From contig NZ_JAGGQQ010000006.1 in NCBI RefSeq assembly GCF_018613195.1, positions 53,049 to 117,048 on the forward strand: a DNA stretch of 64,000 bases. Reading direction: 5' to 3'. Positions within the stretch are counted from its first letter, which is position 1. Each line of letters opens with the position of its first letter. Under the pieces are notes generated by a model. It did not search any database. It was not told the DNA's origin and saw only the letters and a program-made list of their open reading frames with translations. Of this stretch, positions 36,067 through 44,461 are shown piece after piece. The position numbers were made by a program, and so were the translations under genes. This DNA is from Bacillus sp. ISL-45 (GTDB lineage Bacteria > Bacillota > Bacilli > Bacillales > Cytobacillaceae).

Positions 36067-37950
36067 TTGAGCAAGAGGTATTTTACCATCGGGATGGCTG
36101 GACATATTGACCACGGGAAAACGTCACTGACTAAAGCGCTGACGAACGTGGACACCGACCGCCTTAAAGAAGAAAAAGAACGGCAAATTTCCATTGAGCT
36201 TGGCTTTGCGCCATTATATGAGGATGAGGAACTTCAAATTTCCGTCGTGGATGTGCCCGGACATGAGCGTTTCATCCGCCAGATGATTGCCGGTGTTGCT
36301 GGAATCGATCTTGTAGTACTGGTAGTTGCAGCTGATGAAGGTGTCATGCCTCAAACAAGGGAACACCTGGATATTCTAGGGTTCCTGGGAATACGTTCAG
36401 GTATTATTGCAATTACCAAGATTGACCGGGTTGAAGAAGAATTCGTTGAACTTGTGAAGGACGACATCCTTGGAGAACTTGAAGGCACAGTATTTGAGAA
36501 TGCCCCTTTTATGATGGTTGACAGTCTATCTAAAAAAGGAATCCATGAATTAAAAGAATTGATTATAGAAACGCTGAAAGAGCAGGATATGCGTGATGCC
36601 AAGGGGGCATTCCGGCTGCCGATTGACCAGGTATTTACGGTCAAAGGACAAGGTACCGTTGTCCGAGGGACTGTTTACGAAGGGACAGTTGAAGAGGGGC
36701 AGTTGTTAAAAGTCCTGCCATCCAGACTTGAAGTCAGAGCGCGTCAGCTGCAAGTCCATCATCAGCCGGCAAAAACCGCATATGCAGGGCAGAGGGCAGC
36801 CATCAATCTGTCCGGTGTTTCAAGAGATGATCTGGAACGTGGTGAAGTCCTTGTTTCATCTGAACATTTTATCGTAACGAATACGATTGATGTCGCAATC
36901 AGAGTGGTTGAGGACCTTGAGCATTTGGTAAAACAAAGGACGCCTATTAAGTGTCATATTGGCACGGCTGAAGTAATGGGCCGGATAGTCTTTTTTGACC
37001 GAAATGAACTAAAAGAGGACAATGGGGAAATCCTTTGTCAGCTGCGTCTTGAGGAAAAAATCGTCACGAAGCGTGGAGACCGGTTCATCGTCCGCAGGCC
37101 AAGTCCGCAGGAAACGATTGGCGGCGGATGGGTAATTGATCCGCGTGGAAATAAATATCGATTTGGTCAGCAGACGATTCAAGAGCTGGAGAAAAAGAAG
37201 GCAGGCACTCCTATTGAACGAATTAACGCCGCTTTATATGAAGCGAAGAGTTTATCTGTCGAGGAACTGATAAAGCGAACTGCTCTTGATGAAGGATCGA
37301 TTTTGGCCAATTTGAGTGATGATCAATTCGTCCAGATTTCGAATAAGGAATACGCTCTTGTAGCTGTTGTCGAAGTCATTGAAGAAGATATCAAGGACCG
37401 GCTGGAAGATTATCATCAGGAAAACCCTATGAGAGCTGGGATAAACAAAGCAGAATTGCTACAATCACTGCAAAAATCTTTTTCTAAAACCCTGCTTGAA
37501 TTCATTATCGATAATGGAATCAACAAGGGGTTATTTAGAAGGAAAGAACAGTATATTTACCTGGCAAACTTTGTACCCCATGTCCCGAAAAACTGGGAGA
37601 AGCGTACAGAGAATATGCTTAACGAACTAAAGTCAGATGGCCTAAAAGTTGCTTATCTGAACGATTATATAAAAAATGCCGGAATCCCGGATTCCATAGC
37701 AGTTGAGTTGAAACGCTTCCTAGAAGACCAGGGTGAGATTGTCCTGCTTGATGATCAATATGCCTGGTACGGAGCTCTTTTTGCGGATGCAGTTGAGAGA
37801 CTAAGAAAACATACAGGGGATGAGTTTGAGGTATCCCAGGCTAAGGAAGCAGTGGAGTTATCGAGGAAATATATGATTCCTTTCCTGGAGCGTCTCGATG
37901 CACTTGGATATACCAGGCGAGTCGAGAACAAGAGGGTATGGAAGAAATAA
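36067..37950 (+). CDS. selB: Selenocysteine-specific translation elongation factor SelB
   Basis: A 627-residue GTPase that delivers Sec-tRNA to UGA codons with a SECIS. The G domain has [12 protein letters not shown] (G1, residues 9-20), DVPGHERF (G3, from 62) and TKID (G4, about 117), then EF-Tu-like domains 2 and 3 with [12 protein letters not shown] and winged-helix repeats in the C-terminal half that bind the SECIS hairpin. RISIELGF-like [11 protein letters not shown] is the SelB-type switch. The start is TTG at 36067 behind AAGAAGGTG. Two UGA-containing selenoprotein genes at 39071 and 44800 in this window are its probable targets. selA, selD and tRNA-Sec were not found here. Confidence 0.95.
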   Translation: MSKRYFTIGMAGHIDHGKTSLTKALTNVDTDRLKEEKERQISIELGFAPLYEDEELQISVVDVPGHERFIRQMIAGVAGIDLVVLVVAADEGVMPQTREHLDILGFLGIRSGIIAITKIDRVEEEFVELVKDDILGELEGTVFENAPFMMVDSLSKKGIHELKELIIETLKEQDMRDAKGAFRLPIDQVFTVKGQGTVVRGTVYEGTVEEGQLLKVLPSRLEVRARQLQVHHQPAKTAYAGQRAAINLSGVSRDDLERGEVLVSSEHFIVTNTIDVAIRVVEDLEHLVKQRTPIKCHIGTAEVMGRIVFFDRNELKEDNGEILCQLRLEEKIVTKRGDRFIVRRPSPQETIGGGWVIDPRGNKYRFGQQTIQELEKKKAGTPIERINAALYEAKSLSVEELIKRTALDEGSILANLSDDQFVQISNKEYALVAVVEVIEEDIKDRLEDYHQENPMRAGINKAELLQSLQKSFSKTLLEFIIDNGINKGLFRRKEQYIYLANFVPHVPKNWEKRTENMLNELKSDGLKVAYLNDYIKNAGIPDSIAVELKRFLEDQGEIVLLDDQYAWYGALFADAVERLRKHTGDEFEVSQAKEAVELSRKYMIPFLERLDALGYTRRVENKRVWKK

Positions 37951-38120
37951 TTCAGGTGATTTAACATTGGTTGTTGCCCTTAGAGCATTCCCGCAAACAT
38001 AGTCTTCAAGTTGTAGTCATCTTTTCGAGGCAGCTGCTAAATGCTATTAAAGCAGCCGTAGTTTTGTCCGTACCTGAGTAGACTTCGGACAACTTAAGGT
38101 CAATTATTTTTTTCAATCTT
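37951..38120. other. Intergenic region with two hairpins behind selB
   Basis: GGCAGCTGCT/AGCAGCC (near 38033-38070) and TTGTCCG/CGGACAA (near 38065-38093) can form two consecutive stems. The first lacks a T tract. I see no tRNA structure and no reading frame. Together with the strong hairpin at 38121 they could serve as tandem terminators or belong to a small RNA. Confidence 0.35.
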
Positions 38121-38151
38121 AAACAGCAGATCCTCAGGGATCTGCTGTTTT
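38121..38151. terminator. Strong hairpin terminator between selB and the DUF3231 gene
   Basis: AAACAGCAGATCC and GGATCTGCTGTTT form a near-perfect 13-bp stem with a 4- to 5-base loop, with T runs on the plus-strand side. It can serve both convergent genes. Confidence 0.9.
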
Positions 38152-38178
38152 CCTCATGTTAAAGTTACAAAATATTAT

Positions 38179-38718
38179 TTAACTCTCTGTGGATTTAACT
38201 CGCAATGGAGGAGGTATTAGCCAACCTTTAGTTTTATTCAATTTGAGCATCTTAGCTCCGAATGTCGCTTTGGCCATATGGAACTGCCCATACATTACTG
38301 CAATGTCCTCCCTGATGGCTTGACCAATCATCGTGCTGGCAGCGACTAAGCCTTCTGCAACATCCTTCGAAACAGCTGCCGCAATTTCAGGATCACTGAA
38401 TCTTGCCCCTGGAGGGATATCTTCCAGGTGGGCAACCGGGCGTTCCGGCAGCGCAGGAGGAAGGCCAATCCCATTTGCTTTAAGCAATTCCTCAACCTGC
38501 TTGTTTTCATCCTGCATTGTTTCAATGGCTTCCTGAACAAGCTTTTTCAGATCCTCATCACCGATATGATTGATAAACGTCTGGTAAGCTGCAATTAGTC
38601 CGTGATTGACGGATAGATGGCTCCATGTGCCGTATACCTCACCATAATGCATTGGTTCATCTTTAGGATTACCGCTTAATATACCCATGATTGCACTCCT
38701 TATCGTTTCTATATTCAT
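38179..38718 (-). CDS. DUF3231 family protein
   Basis: A 179-residue protein of the DUF3231 family: SHLSVNHGLIAAYQTFINH and VEELLKANGIGLPPALPERP are the blocks I recall. Family members are four-helix ferritin-like proteins of bacilli, often as two tandem domains; this is a single-domain form. ATG 38718 follows AGGAGAAATAAC; a longer reading frame to 38811 lacks a ribosome binding site. The function is unknown; expression during sporulation or starvation has been suggested for relatives, which I cannot verify here. Confidence 0.78.
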   Translation of the reverse strand: MNIETIRSAIMGILSGNPKDEPMHYGEVYGTWSHLSVNHGLIAAYQTFINHIGDEDLKKLVQEAIETMQDENKQVEELLKANGIGLPPALPERPVAHLEDIPPGARFSDPEIAAAVSKDVAEGLVAASTMIGQAIREDIAVMYGQFHMAKATFGAKMLKLNKTKGWLIPPPLRVKSTES

Positions 38719-38818
38719 GTTATTTCTCCTTATGAAAGGAAGTTGGTCCCATTGATTATTTTGGTTTACACAAAGGTATTTATACCTTAATCCAAATGGA
38801 AATTTATACATGTTGTAA

Positions 38819-39040
38819 ATGCAGTCAATTTTAATGGATGATATCCAGCCGGAAATCGAGAAGATTATTCTAGAGGTTAACTATGGGGAGTATAATGCCG
38901 AAATCATAACAAGCAATAGCAGGAAATACTGGTACCATCAATCTGATGGTGTAAATGCCCAAAGCTTTGCGACTAAAATCTCTGCATATTCAACAGAAGG
39001 AAAATTAATATATAAAGATTACCTAGGCTTGGAAGAATGA
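38819..39040 (+). CDS. Small hypothetical protein, 73 residues
   Basis: An acidic 73-residue protein, MDDIQPEIEKIILEVNYGEY near its start, with SNSRKYWYHQSDG and a C-terminal DYLGLEE. I do not recognise the family. ATG 38819 and ATG 38834 are both possible and neither has a strong ribosome binding site. Its codon use looks like the surrounding genes, and a clean hairpin terminator directly after its stop supports a real gene. Divergent from the DUF3231 gene. Confidence 0.5.
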   Translation: MQSILMDDIQPEIEKIILEVNYGEYNAEIITSNSRKYWYHQSDGVNAQSFATKISAYSTEGKLIYKDYLGLEE

Positions 39041-39072
39041 AAAGGAGCTTGGTTTTTCCCAAGCTCCTCCTC
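39041..39072. terminator. Bidirectional terminator
   Basis: AGGAGCTTGG/CCAAGCTCCT is a perfect 10-bp stem with a 6-base loop between the convergent 73-residue gene and the thioredoxin-like selenoprotein gene. Confidence 0.85.
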
Positions 39073-39400
39073 ATTTACCGAAAAAACCTTCATAAATTTT
39101 GCTGAGGTCTTCCCTTAGCTTTTCAACCTGGACAAACCTGGCTTCCCTTAAATACTCTCGCCCATCTGCATAAAGGACGAGCACGGGAACGGTGAAGGCC
39201 ATCAGGAAACCCGCAATTTCTTCGACCTTTCCAGCATTGACCAGACCGGTTTCAATTTTCGGGAAATCTTTCATCACTTCCTCAACCTGAGGAAGCAAAC
39301 CATGGCAGACGCTTCAACTGTCGGTTAATACATAAATAAAGCTTAACTCATTGTCACTAATCAAGCTTTTAACCTCGTCCATCGACATTAATTCTTTCAA
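39071..39400 (-). CDS. Thioredoxin-like selenoprotein with UxxC active site (in-frame UGA at 39316-39314)
   Basis: On the minus strand, TTG 39400 follows AAGGAGGTGG. The frame runs for 28 residues to TGA (39316-39314), then continues open to 39071. Reading TGA as Sec gives 109 residues with Sec29-Ser-Val-Cys32-His, that is a thioredoxin-type CxxC with the first cysteine replaced. The rest (FIYVLTD before, LLPQVEEVMKDFPKIETG and FTVPVLVLYADGREY with cis-Pro after) is a complete thioredoxin fold. Close bacillar relatives that I recall have CSVCH at this site. A SECIS-like hairpin follows the UGA (separate entry), and selB is 1.1 kb away. A pipeline reading TGA as stop would report only residues from 39298. 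Confidence 0.9.
39275..39316 (-). promoter_or_regulatory. Bacterial SECIS element of the thioredoxin-like selenoprotein
   Basis: Downstream of the UGA, CTTCCTCA and TGAGGAAG pair perfectly over an apical GGU loop. The loop begins 29 nt after the U of UGA. Known bacterial SECIS rules are an apical loop of 3-14 nt with a G in its first two positions and a UGA-to-loop distance of about 16-37 nt; all are met. Confidence 0.85.
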
Positions 39401-39424
39401 CTTATTCCACCTCCTTATCTTTTT

Positions 39425-39491
39425 TACCCAATAAAAAATAGGTTAGCCTTATGTTCTTTAATCATACTAAAAAAAGGGTATTGGGTATAAT
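39425..39491. promoter_or_regulatory. Divergent promoter region with 9-bp inverted repeat
   Basis: TACCCAATA (39425-39433) and TATTGGGTA (39479-39487) are exact inverted repeats in the region between the selenoprotein (minus) and the methyltransferase (plus). The right arm overlaps a TATAAT at 39486-39491, the -10 box of the methyltransferase. It could be an operator or a DNA-looping site. Confidence 0.45.
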
Positions 39492-39511
39492 AATAAGGAA
39501 GGAATGAGAGT

Positions 39512-40108
39512 ATGGAAAATTCATGGCATGAGCGTTTTAGCTCTGAACAATATGTTTATGGTGAAGAGCCGAACCTTTTTATAAAAAAGCAGGCAAACAG
39601 GCTGGAGAAGGGAAAAAAAGTGGTATGCTTCGCGGAAGGAGAAGGCAGGAATGCTGTTTACCTTGCCAGACAAGGTCTTGAAGTTACAGCCTATGATTAT
39701 GCGCTGAATGGCTTAAAAAAAACTGAAGCACTGGCTGATCGTTATGGAGTCGATATCACAACAAAACAAAAAGATTTAATCCAAGATCAGGTCCCAGTTG
39801 AGGAATTTGATGCAGCCATTATGGTTTTTGGCCATTTTTCCAAGCAAGATCAAAAAACAGTATTTGATAAATTAGTATCTGCTGTTAAACCTGGAGGCAT
39901 AGTGATGCTTGAAGTGTATTCCGAGGACCAGGTAAGATATGGTACAGGCGGTCCAAAAAAAATAGATATGCTATACGATCCAGCAGACCTTTTACAATGG
40001 CTGAAAGGGTTTAAAATAATCCATTTCTTTTACGGAGAACAGGAACGAGTTGAAGGTCAATTGCATACCGGAGTAGGTCATGTGATCCAGGTTATTTTGG
40101 AAAAATAA
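39512..40108 (+). CDS. Class I SAM-dependent methyltransferase (TehB-like)
   Basis: A 198-residue methyltransferase. CFAEGEGRNAVYLARQGLEV near residues 40-59 is the SAM-binding motif I, and FDAAIMVFGHF and PGGIVMLEVYSEDQ are motifs II-IV. The N-terminal SWHERFSSEQYVYGEEPN resembles TehB/tellurite-resistance type methyltransferases. The substrate is unknown: tellurite, selenite or a small thiol are all possible. It is divergent from a selenoprotein gene, so a link to selenium chemistry is imaginable but unproven. GAAGGAATGAG precedes the ATG and a terminator follows at 40122. Confidence 0.86.
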   Translation: MENSWHERFSSEQYVYGEEPNLFIKKQANRLEKGKKVVCFAEGEGRNAVYLARQGLEVTAYDYALNGLKKTEALADRYGVDITTKQKDLIQDQVPVEEFDAAIMVFGHFSKQDQKTVFDKLVSAVKPGGIVMLEVYSEDQVRYGTGGPKKIDMLYDPADLLQWLKGFKIIHFFYGEQERVEGQLHTGVGHVIQVILEK

Positions 40109-40121
40109 AGATTTTTACATT

Positions 40122-40155
40122 AAGCGATTCTTCTAAAAAGAAGGTCGCTTTTTTC
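40122..40155 (+). terminator. Rho-independent terminator
   Basis: AAGCGATTCTTC and GAAGGTCGCTT form a stem with one mismatch around a short A-rich loop, followed by TTTTTT. Confidence 0.85.
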
Positions 40156-40223
40156 TGTTTTTACAAGGATTTTCCAAAGATTTGTCGAATTAACTATAAA
40201 GGTGGAATGAAGGGAAAAAGGTC

Positions 40224-41345
40224 ATGAAATTTAAAATTGATAGAGACAGTTTTTATGAAGCATTATCTGAATTAAGCAGAAGTATATCAGCTAAAGCAGA
40301 ACCGCAAATCTTGAATGGGATGAAAATGACAGCTCATGCTGAAGGGTTGACTCTTATTGTCAGCAATCATTTATTTTTTGTTGAAAAAACCATTCCGTTC
40401 GGGGCTGGAGGGAAGTTGACTGTTAACGAAACAGGAAGCGTTGTGGTTCCTGCCAAATATTTAGTTGAATTGGTGAAAAAGCTGCCAGAAGAACTGACGG
40501 TCGAGTTAATTGATCTGCATAAACTATCAATCAAGACTGAGGAAATCTCTGTAGTGTTGAGCAGTTTCGACGTTGAGGCATATCCTAACACTCCAGTACT
40601 GGTCCATGGTAAGAGTGTCAAAATACCTGGCCTTCTTTTAAAAGAAATGATAAGCCAAACGGCGTTTGCTGCTTCGTCAATTGATACCCGCCCAGTTTTG
40701 ACCGGGTTGCTGGTCACTTTACAGGAAAACAAAATCATCTGTGCAGCCACTAATTCCCACAGATTAGCGATGAGAGAAAGCGAAGTTGAAATTGATATCG
40801 AAGGTTCCTATGTGATACCGCTAGCATCAGTTAAAGAATTTATGAGACTATTCAACAGTGCTAATGACTTGATTACTATATATGTTAGTGAGAATTATCT
40901 CGTATTTAAAACTCTTAATCTGGCAATGTACACAAGATTAATTGAAGGAAATTATCCTAATCTTAACAGTCTCATCCCAGCACATCCAAAGACAATGATT
41001 ACAGTCCACACATCCAAATTTTTAAAAGGAATCGACCGCGCCAGTTTATTTAACCGGGAATCAAGGAACAACAACGTTAAATTGGAATTAATAAATGGAA
41101 GCACCGTTAAGATTACCTCCTATTCCCCGGACTTTGGAAAAATTGAAGAAACACAGCAAATCATTGAATTATATGGTGATAAGGAATTATCGCTATCGTT
41201 GAACAGCACCTTTTTAATCGATGCGCTAAAAGCTTTTACGGAAGAAGAGGTTACGTTGAACTACTCGGGGTCGATGAGGCCGATATTGATCAAGCCAAAT
41301 AGCAACAAGCGTCACTTCCACCTTATTTCACCGGTGAGAGGATAA
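40224..41345 (+). CDS. DnaN-like sliding clamp paralogue (DNA polymerase III beta subunit family)
   Basis: A 373-residue protein with the three-domain organisation of the beta clamp. The first domain has MKFKIDRDSFYEALSELSRS; the middle has RPVLTGLLVTLQENKIICAA and TNSHRLAMRE, the most conserved clamp block; the third ends in FHLISPVRG in place of the usual PVRTY/PVRTR. The housekeeping dnaN lies beside dnaA in bacilli, so this copy, surrounded by methyltransferases and a HIT protein, is a second clamp. Bacillus cereus-group genomes also have such extra clamps. Its role (repair polymerase, phage-like or regulatory clamp) cannot be read from sequence. GGAATGAAGGG precedes the ATG. Confidence 0.88.
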   Translation: MKFKIDRDSFYEALSELSRSISAKAEPQILNGMKMTAHAEGLTLIVSNHLFFVEKTIPFGAGGKLTVNETGSVVVPAKYLVELVKKLPEELTVELIDLHKLSIKTEEISVVLSSFDVEAYPNTPVLVHGKSVKIPGLLLKEMISQTAFAASSIDTRPVLTGLLVTLQENKIICAATNSHRLAMRESEVEIDIEGSYVIPLASVKEFMRLFNSANDLITIYVSENYLVFKTLNLAMYTRLIEGNYPNLNSLIPAHPKTMITVHTSKFLKGIDRASLFNRESRNNNVKLELINGSTVKITSYSPDFGKIEETQQIIELYGDKELSLSLNSTFLIDALKAFTEEEVTLNYSGSMRPILIKPNSNKRHFHLISPVRG

Positions 41346-41371
41346 ATAACAGAGTATTGGGGAGGTATGTT

Positions 41372-42082
41372 ATGAAAGAAACAATACATAGCTATGAGGA
41401 TTTATTAACAATGCTAGATCATCTTCTGAAAGAAGAAAGTCAATTTAATTGGGATAATTTTTACTCTGACCGAGAAAGAAAAGTACCTTTTTTTGAAAAC
41501 CATCCCGACGAGAATTTAGTGGAATATATCGAAATGAAGAGACTTGTGGCGGGCAAAGTGCTGGACTTAGGCTGTGGACCCGGAAGAAATGCAATCTATC
41601 TGGCCAGGAATGGCTTTCAAGTGGATGCAGTCGACCAATCATCAGAAGGACTGGAATGGGCTAAAGAAAGGGAAAAAGAACAAAAGGTACAAGTGAATTT
41701 TATTCAACGAAATATTTTTGAAATGGAAATTGAAGAAGGTACATATGATCTTGTCTATGATTCAGGGTGCTTCCACCATATCCCGCCACACAGGAGGATG
41801 AATTACATAGAGTTGGTTAAGAGAGCTTTAAAGCCTGGTGGTTTATTCGCGCTAACCTGCTTTGTCGAGGGGGGTGAGCTGGGCGGAGCAGCTATTTCTG
41901 ATTGGGAAGTGTATAGAGGTAAAAGCATGCGAGGCGGTTTAGGATTTACTGCTGAAAAACTTACGAGGATTTTTCACGAATTCACAGCGGTTGAAATCCG
42001 GAAAATGAGTGATATGGAACATGAGACCAAACAATTTGGAAACTCAGCGTTAATAGCTGCGTTATTCAAAAAAGAAACTTGA
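41372..42082 (+). CDS. Class I SAM-dependent methyltransferase
   Basis: A 236-residue methyltransferase with VLDLGCGPGRNAIYLARNGF (motif I, about residues 60-79), YDLVYDSGCFHHIPPHRR (motif II-III) and PGGLFALTCFVEGG (motif IV-V). The N-terminal 35 residues form a helical lead-in. ATG 41372 follows GGGGAGGTATGTT. It is 27 bp behind the clamp gene and 30 bp before the HIT gene, so the three may be cotranscribed. Its acceptor molecule is unknown. Confidence 0.87.
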   Translation: MKETIHSYEDLLTMLDHLLKEESQFNWDNFYSDRERKVPFFENHPDENLVEYIEMKRLVAGKVLDLGCGPGRNAIYLARNGFQVDAVDQSSEGLEWAKEREKEQKVQVNFIQRNIFEMEIEEGTYDLVYDSGCFHHIPPHRRMNYIELVKRALKPGGLFALTCFVEGGELGGAAISDWEVYRGKSMRGGLGFTAEKLTRIFHEFTAVEIRKMSDMEHETKQFGNSALIAALFKKET

Positions 42083-42128
42083 GCTCATTGTCCCTGAGTG
42101 GAGAAAGGTAATGAAAAGAGGTGTTCAA

Positions 42129-42512
42129 ATGATCGCTGAACAAAGATGGGAAGATTTCTATTGTGATGAGGTATTATCCGGCAATACCCAGGTGGAAAAG
42201 GTGTTTGAAACGGAGCACACTCTCGCGTTTTATCACACTCGGCCATATTATGAGGTACATATTATTGTCATTCCCAAAAAACATATTTTATCTTTTTTAT
42301 CAGTATCCAATGAGGAAGCCGAGATAATGAGTGATGTTCTTCAGGTAGTAAAGCAGGTTGCCTCTAAGCTAGAAAAGGAGTATGGGGCCTGCACGCTTTC
42401 TACGAACATTGGAAACTACCAGAGCAATAAGCATATGCACTGGCATGTCCATTTCGGTGCGAGGGTACGTGACGAACAAGGACGATTACTACATGGTCAC
42501 GAAACAAAATAA
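42129..42512 (+). CDS. HIT family nucleotide hydrolase/transferase
   Basis: A 127-residue histidine-triad protein. HMHWHVHFG near the C-terminal third is the HxHxHxx triad and NIGNYQSNKH the preceding substrate loop; VIPKKHILSFL is the typical central strand. Start options are ATG 42111 and ATG 42129; the second has AAAGAGGTG at good spacing and the first does not. HIT proteins hydrolyse nucleotide-phosphoramidates or Ap4A-like compounds. The following Nudix gene overlaps it by 20 bases, so both may work on nucleotide side products. Confidence 0.87.
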   Translation: MIAEQRWEDFYCDEVLSGNTQVEKVFETEHTLAFYHTRPYYEVHIIVIPKKHILSFLSVSNEEAEIMSDVLQVVKQVASKLEKEYGACTLSTNIGNYQSNKHMHWHVHFGARVRDEQGRLLHGHETK

Positions 42513-42963
42513 TGGTTTTGAATTGATAGAAATTCTAGAAATAAAAGAAATGGATATGTGGCAATACCAGCCGCTGGCAGGATCGTATGCCATTATCAAG
42601 GTGAAGGGGAGATACCTGATTGGATACAACTCCTTCAGGCAGCAATGGGAAGTTCCGGCTGGAAAGAGGGAGAAAGGTGAAACACCTTTAGGTTGCGCTC
42701 GAAGAGAACTTCTTGAAGAAACAGGACAATCCGTCGTTGATCTTAAATTTGTTGGCCTGGCAAGGGTGAAAAATCTTCTGAACGGAGCCGAAAAGTTCAA
42801 TCCTTTATACTATTCGACAACTGATTCTCTACGCCCCTTCCAACAAAACGAAGAAATGTCTGATATAAGACTCTGGGACCTTAAAGACGCTGTACACATC
42901 GACCAGGTAGATTTGGCAATATTAGATTATGTGAGTCTATTAAAATCAAAGGGGTTAAAATGA
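42493..42963 (+). CDS. Nudix hydrolase
   Basis: A 156-residue Nudix protein; the box GKREKGETPLGCARRELLEE followed by TGQ fits GX5EX7REUXEEXGU exactly (about residues 57-79). WQYQPLAGSYAIIKVKGRYL leads into the fold as in ADP-ribose/ADP-sugar pyrophosphatases. I chose ATG 42493 because AAGGA is ten bases upstream and the upstream frame is only the shifted HIT gene. It overlaps the HIT stop by 20 bases, showing coupling. Confidence 0.9.
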   Translation: MVTKQNNGFELIEILEIKEMDMWQYQPLAGSYAIIKVKGRYLIGYNSFRQQWEVPAGKREKGETPLGCARRELLEETGQSVVDLKFVGLARVKNLLNGAEKFNPLYYSTTDSLRPFQQNEEMSDIRLWDLKDAVHIDQVDLAILDYVSLLKSKGLK

Positions 42964-43135
42964 AAAAAAAAATTAAATTTCCCTCAGGTGCTTTAACGAG
43001 CTTTTTTGTCGCTACAATCCTAACCTTTTCCAATCATATCCATTACTTGGGAAAATAAAATCCACTCTGGTATTTTTGCGTTTATTATCAGTATAGCTGT
43101 TTTCAGTATCTCACAGAAAATATTTAAAGTTTAAT
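42960..43135 (+). pseudogene. Possible small two-segment membrane protein, frameshifted
   Basis: An ATG overlapping the Nudix stop (ATGA) behind AAAGGGG starts a 32-residue hydrophobic peptide (ALTSFFVATILTFSNHIHYL) that ends at TAA 43056. A different frame from about 43052 continues with KIHSGIFAFIISIAVFSISQ to a TAA at 43133-43135. Joined, this would be a protein of about 58 residues with two membrane segments. A frameshift or sequence error is likely, but a real 32-residue peptide cannot be excluded. Family unknown. Confidence 0.35.
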
Positions 43136-43137
43136 TG

Positions 43138-43165
43138 AAAAAGGACTTAAGGCTAAGTCCTTTTC
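43138..43165 (+). terminator. Rho-independent terminator
   Basis: AAAAGGACTTA and TAAGTCCTTTT form a perfect stem with a 6-base loop. It closes the unit with HIT, Nudix and small membrane protein. Confidence 0.85.
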
Positions 43166-43258
43166 TGTTGTAAGTAAACTGTTTATATAAAATTGGCATG
43201 GCAGTGGATGGCTGCCTTGAAAAAAATTCATGTGGATGGCAGAAGGAGAAGAAGACTT

Positions 43259-43864
43259 ATGCTAGCAGCAGGAATTCATGGTTTCATCCTTGCTTTCGGG
43301 CTGATCCTTCCGTTAGGAGTCCAAAATGTGTTTGTCTTCAACCAGGGATCGATACACAAACAATATAGGAGAGTATTGCCCGTTATTCTTACAGCTTCGA
43401 TAAGTGATACACTCTTGATCACTTTGGCTGTTTTAGGAATATCGGTAATCCTTCTGCAGATTGCCTGGCTGACTGCATTGCTTTTAACAGCTGGGATACT
43501 ATTTTTAATCTACATGGGTTATTTAACCTGGAGAAGTAAGCCATCTGAAGTTACAGCAAAACAGGAAGCCTTTTCCGCCAAAAAACAAATAACCTTTGCT
43601 GCTTCAGTTTCTTTGCTAAACCCACATGCGATCATGGATACAATCGGAGTAATAGGAACGAGTTCACTGACATATTCGGGACCTGCGAAAATCACCTTTG
43701 CTCTGGCCTGTATTTTAACTTCCTGGATGTGGTTTTTCGCCCTTGCTTTTGTTGGCCATCAAGTGGGGAGGTTAAGGAAGTCAAATGGTTTTCTCGATAT
43801 CTTAAATAAGATATCCGCTGCGATTATGTGGGGAACTGCTATCTATTTGGCACTGACTTTTTAA
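43259..43864 (+). CDS. LysE/ArgO family amino-acid exporter
   Basis: A 201-residue membrane protein with six hydrophobic segments. HGFILAFGLILPLGVQNVFVFNQG near the start and SVSLLNPHAIMDTIGVIGT after the cytoplasmic loop (residues about 95-115) are LysE-family blocks: the first matches ArgO/LysE, the second contains the conserved NPHA. ATG 43259 follows AGAAGGAG at ten bases. The family exports basic or other amino acids. No regulator (LysG/ArgP-like) is next to it. Confidence 0.88.
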   Translation: MLAAGIHGFILAFGLILPLGVQNVFVFNQGSIHKQYRRVLPVILTASISDTLLITLAVLGISVILLQIAWLTALLLTAGILFLIYMGYLTWRSKPSEVTAKQEAFSAKKQITFAASVSLLNPHAIMDTIGVIGTSSLTYSGPAKITFALACILTSWMWFFALAFVGHQVGRLRKSNGFLDILNKISAAIMWGTAIYLALTF

Positions 43865-43890
43865 AGATTAAGCTCTTCCCGCACAAAAAT

Positions 43891-43925
43891 AGAGTTCTTC
43901 ATTGAATGAAGGACTCTACTTTTAT
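43891..43925. terminator. Bidirectional terminator
   Basis: AGAGTTCTTCATT and AATGAAGGACTCT form a stem with one mismatch between the convergent exporter and coiled-coil genes. Confidence 0.8.
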
Positions 43926-44363
43926 TCACCGTCTCCTCCTTCGTTTAAGATATTGGACAGTCTCCTCAAGTTCTTCTAAACGTTTGTTTTTTTCTGCTAA
44001 CTGCGTTTTGGTTTGGTTCAGTTCCTCCCTAACTTCGTTCATTTCGGCAGAAAGCTGTTCAACCTTAAGTTTTAAGCTGGAACTTTTGGAATCTTCTTTT
44101 TTCAATTCTGATTGATTCAAGGTTTTGGAAAGCAATGATAAAGTAGCTGGATTTAAAAAGCTTTGAGCAGATGCCACCAGTGTATCAAGTGTGTCTGCAT
44201 TCAATTGATTATTCCCATCTGCTTTAATATGATCTGTTACTTTTCCCTCGTCCGGTTTTTCTGATGATTTCTTAAGCACCGCCTGTGTAAAATTAAGGAT
44301 TTCATTCAATGAAGGATCTTTTTTTAAACGGTCAATATGCGGCTTGATATCATTCTCATTCAT
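43926..44363 (-). CDS. Coiled-coil protein of unknown function, 145 residues
   Basis: A 145-residue protein. The first 85 residues are mostly helical (IKPHIDRLKKDPSLNEILNF, ADTLDTLVASAQSFLNPATL). Residues 90-140 form a regular coiled coil (LKLKVEQLSAEMNEVREELN) ending in YLKRRRRR. The run of five arginines could bind nucleic acid or an acidic surface. I do not recognise the family, though the N-terminal part resembles bacillar spore or stress proteins. ATG 44363 follows AAAGGG at eight bases. The next minus-strand gene upstream is the 45-residue peptide. Confidence 0.68.
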   Translation of the reverse strand: MNENDIKPHIDRLKKDPSLNEILNFTQAVLKKSSEKPDEGKVTDHIKADGNNQLNADTLDTLVASAQSFLNPATLSLLSKTLNQSELKKEDSKSSSLKLKVEQLSAEMNEVREELNQTKTQLAEKNKRLEELEETVQYLKRRRRR

Positions 44364-44461
44364 AAAATACACCCTTTCTATCTAAAATTAAGATCTCCCC
44401 GGCTAATACCGGTATAGCCAGGGAGACTGTAAGGAACTTCAGGTCACAAATCTTTCAGAGA

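Noticed and set aside
37951..38178. Search for tRNA-Sec (selC) near selB
   Set aside because: No long-variable-arm tRNA with UCA anticodon and GGTTCGA arm could be found here or in the other intergenic regions by eye.
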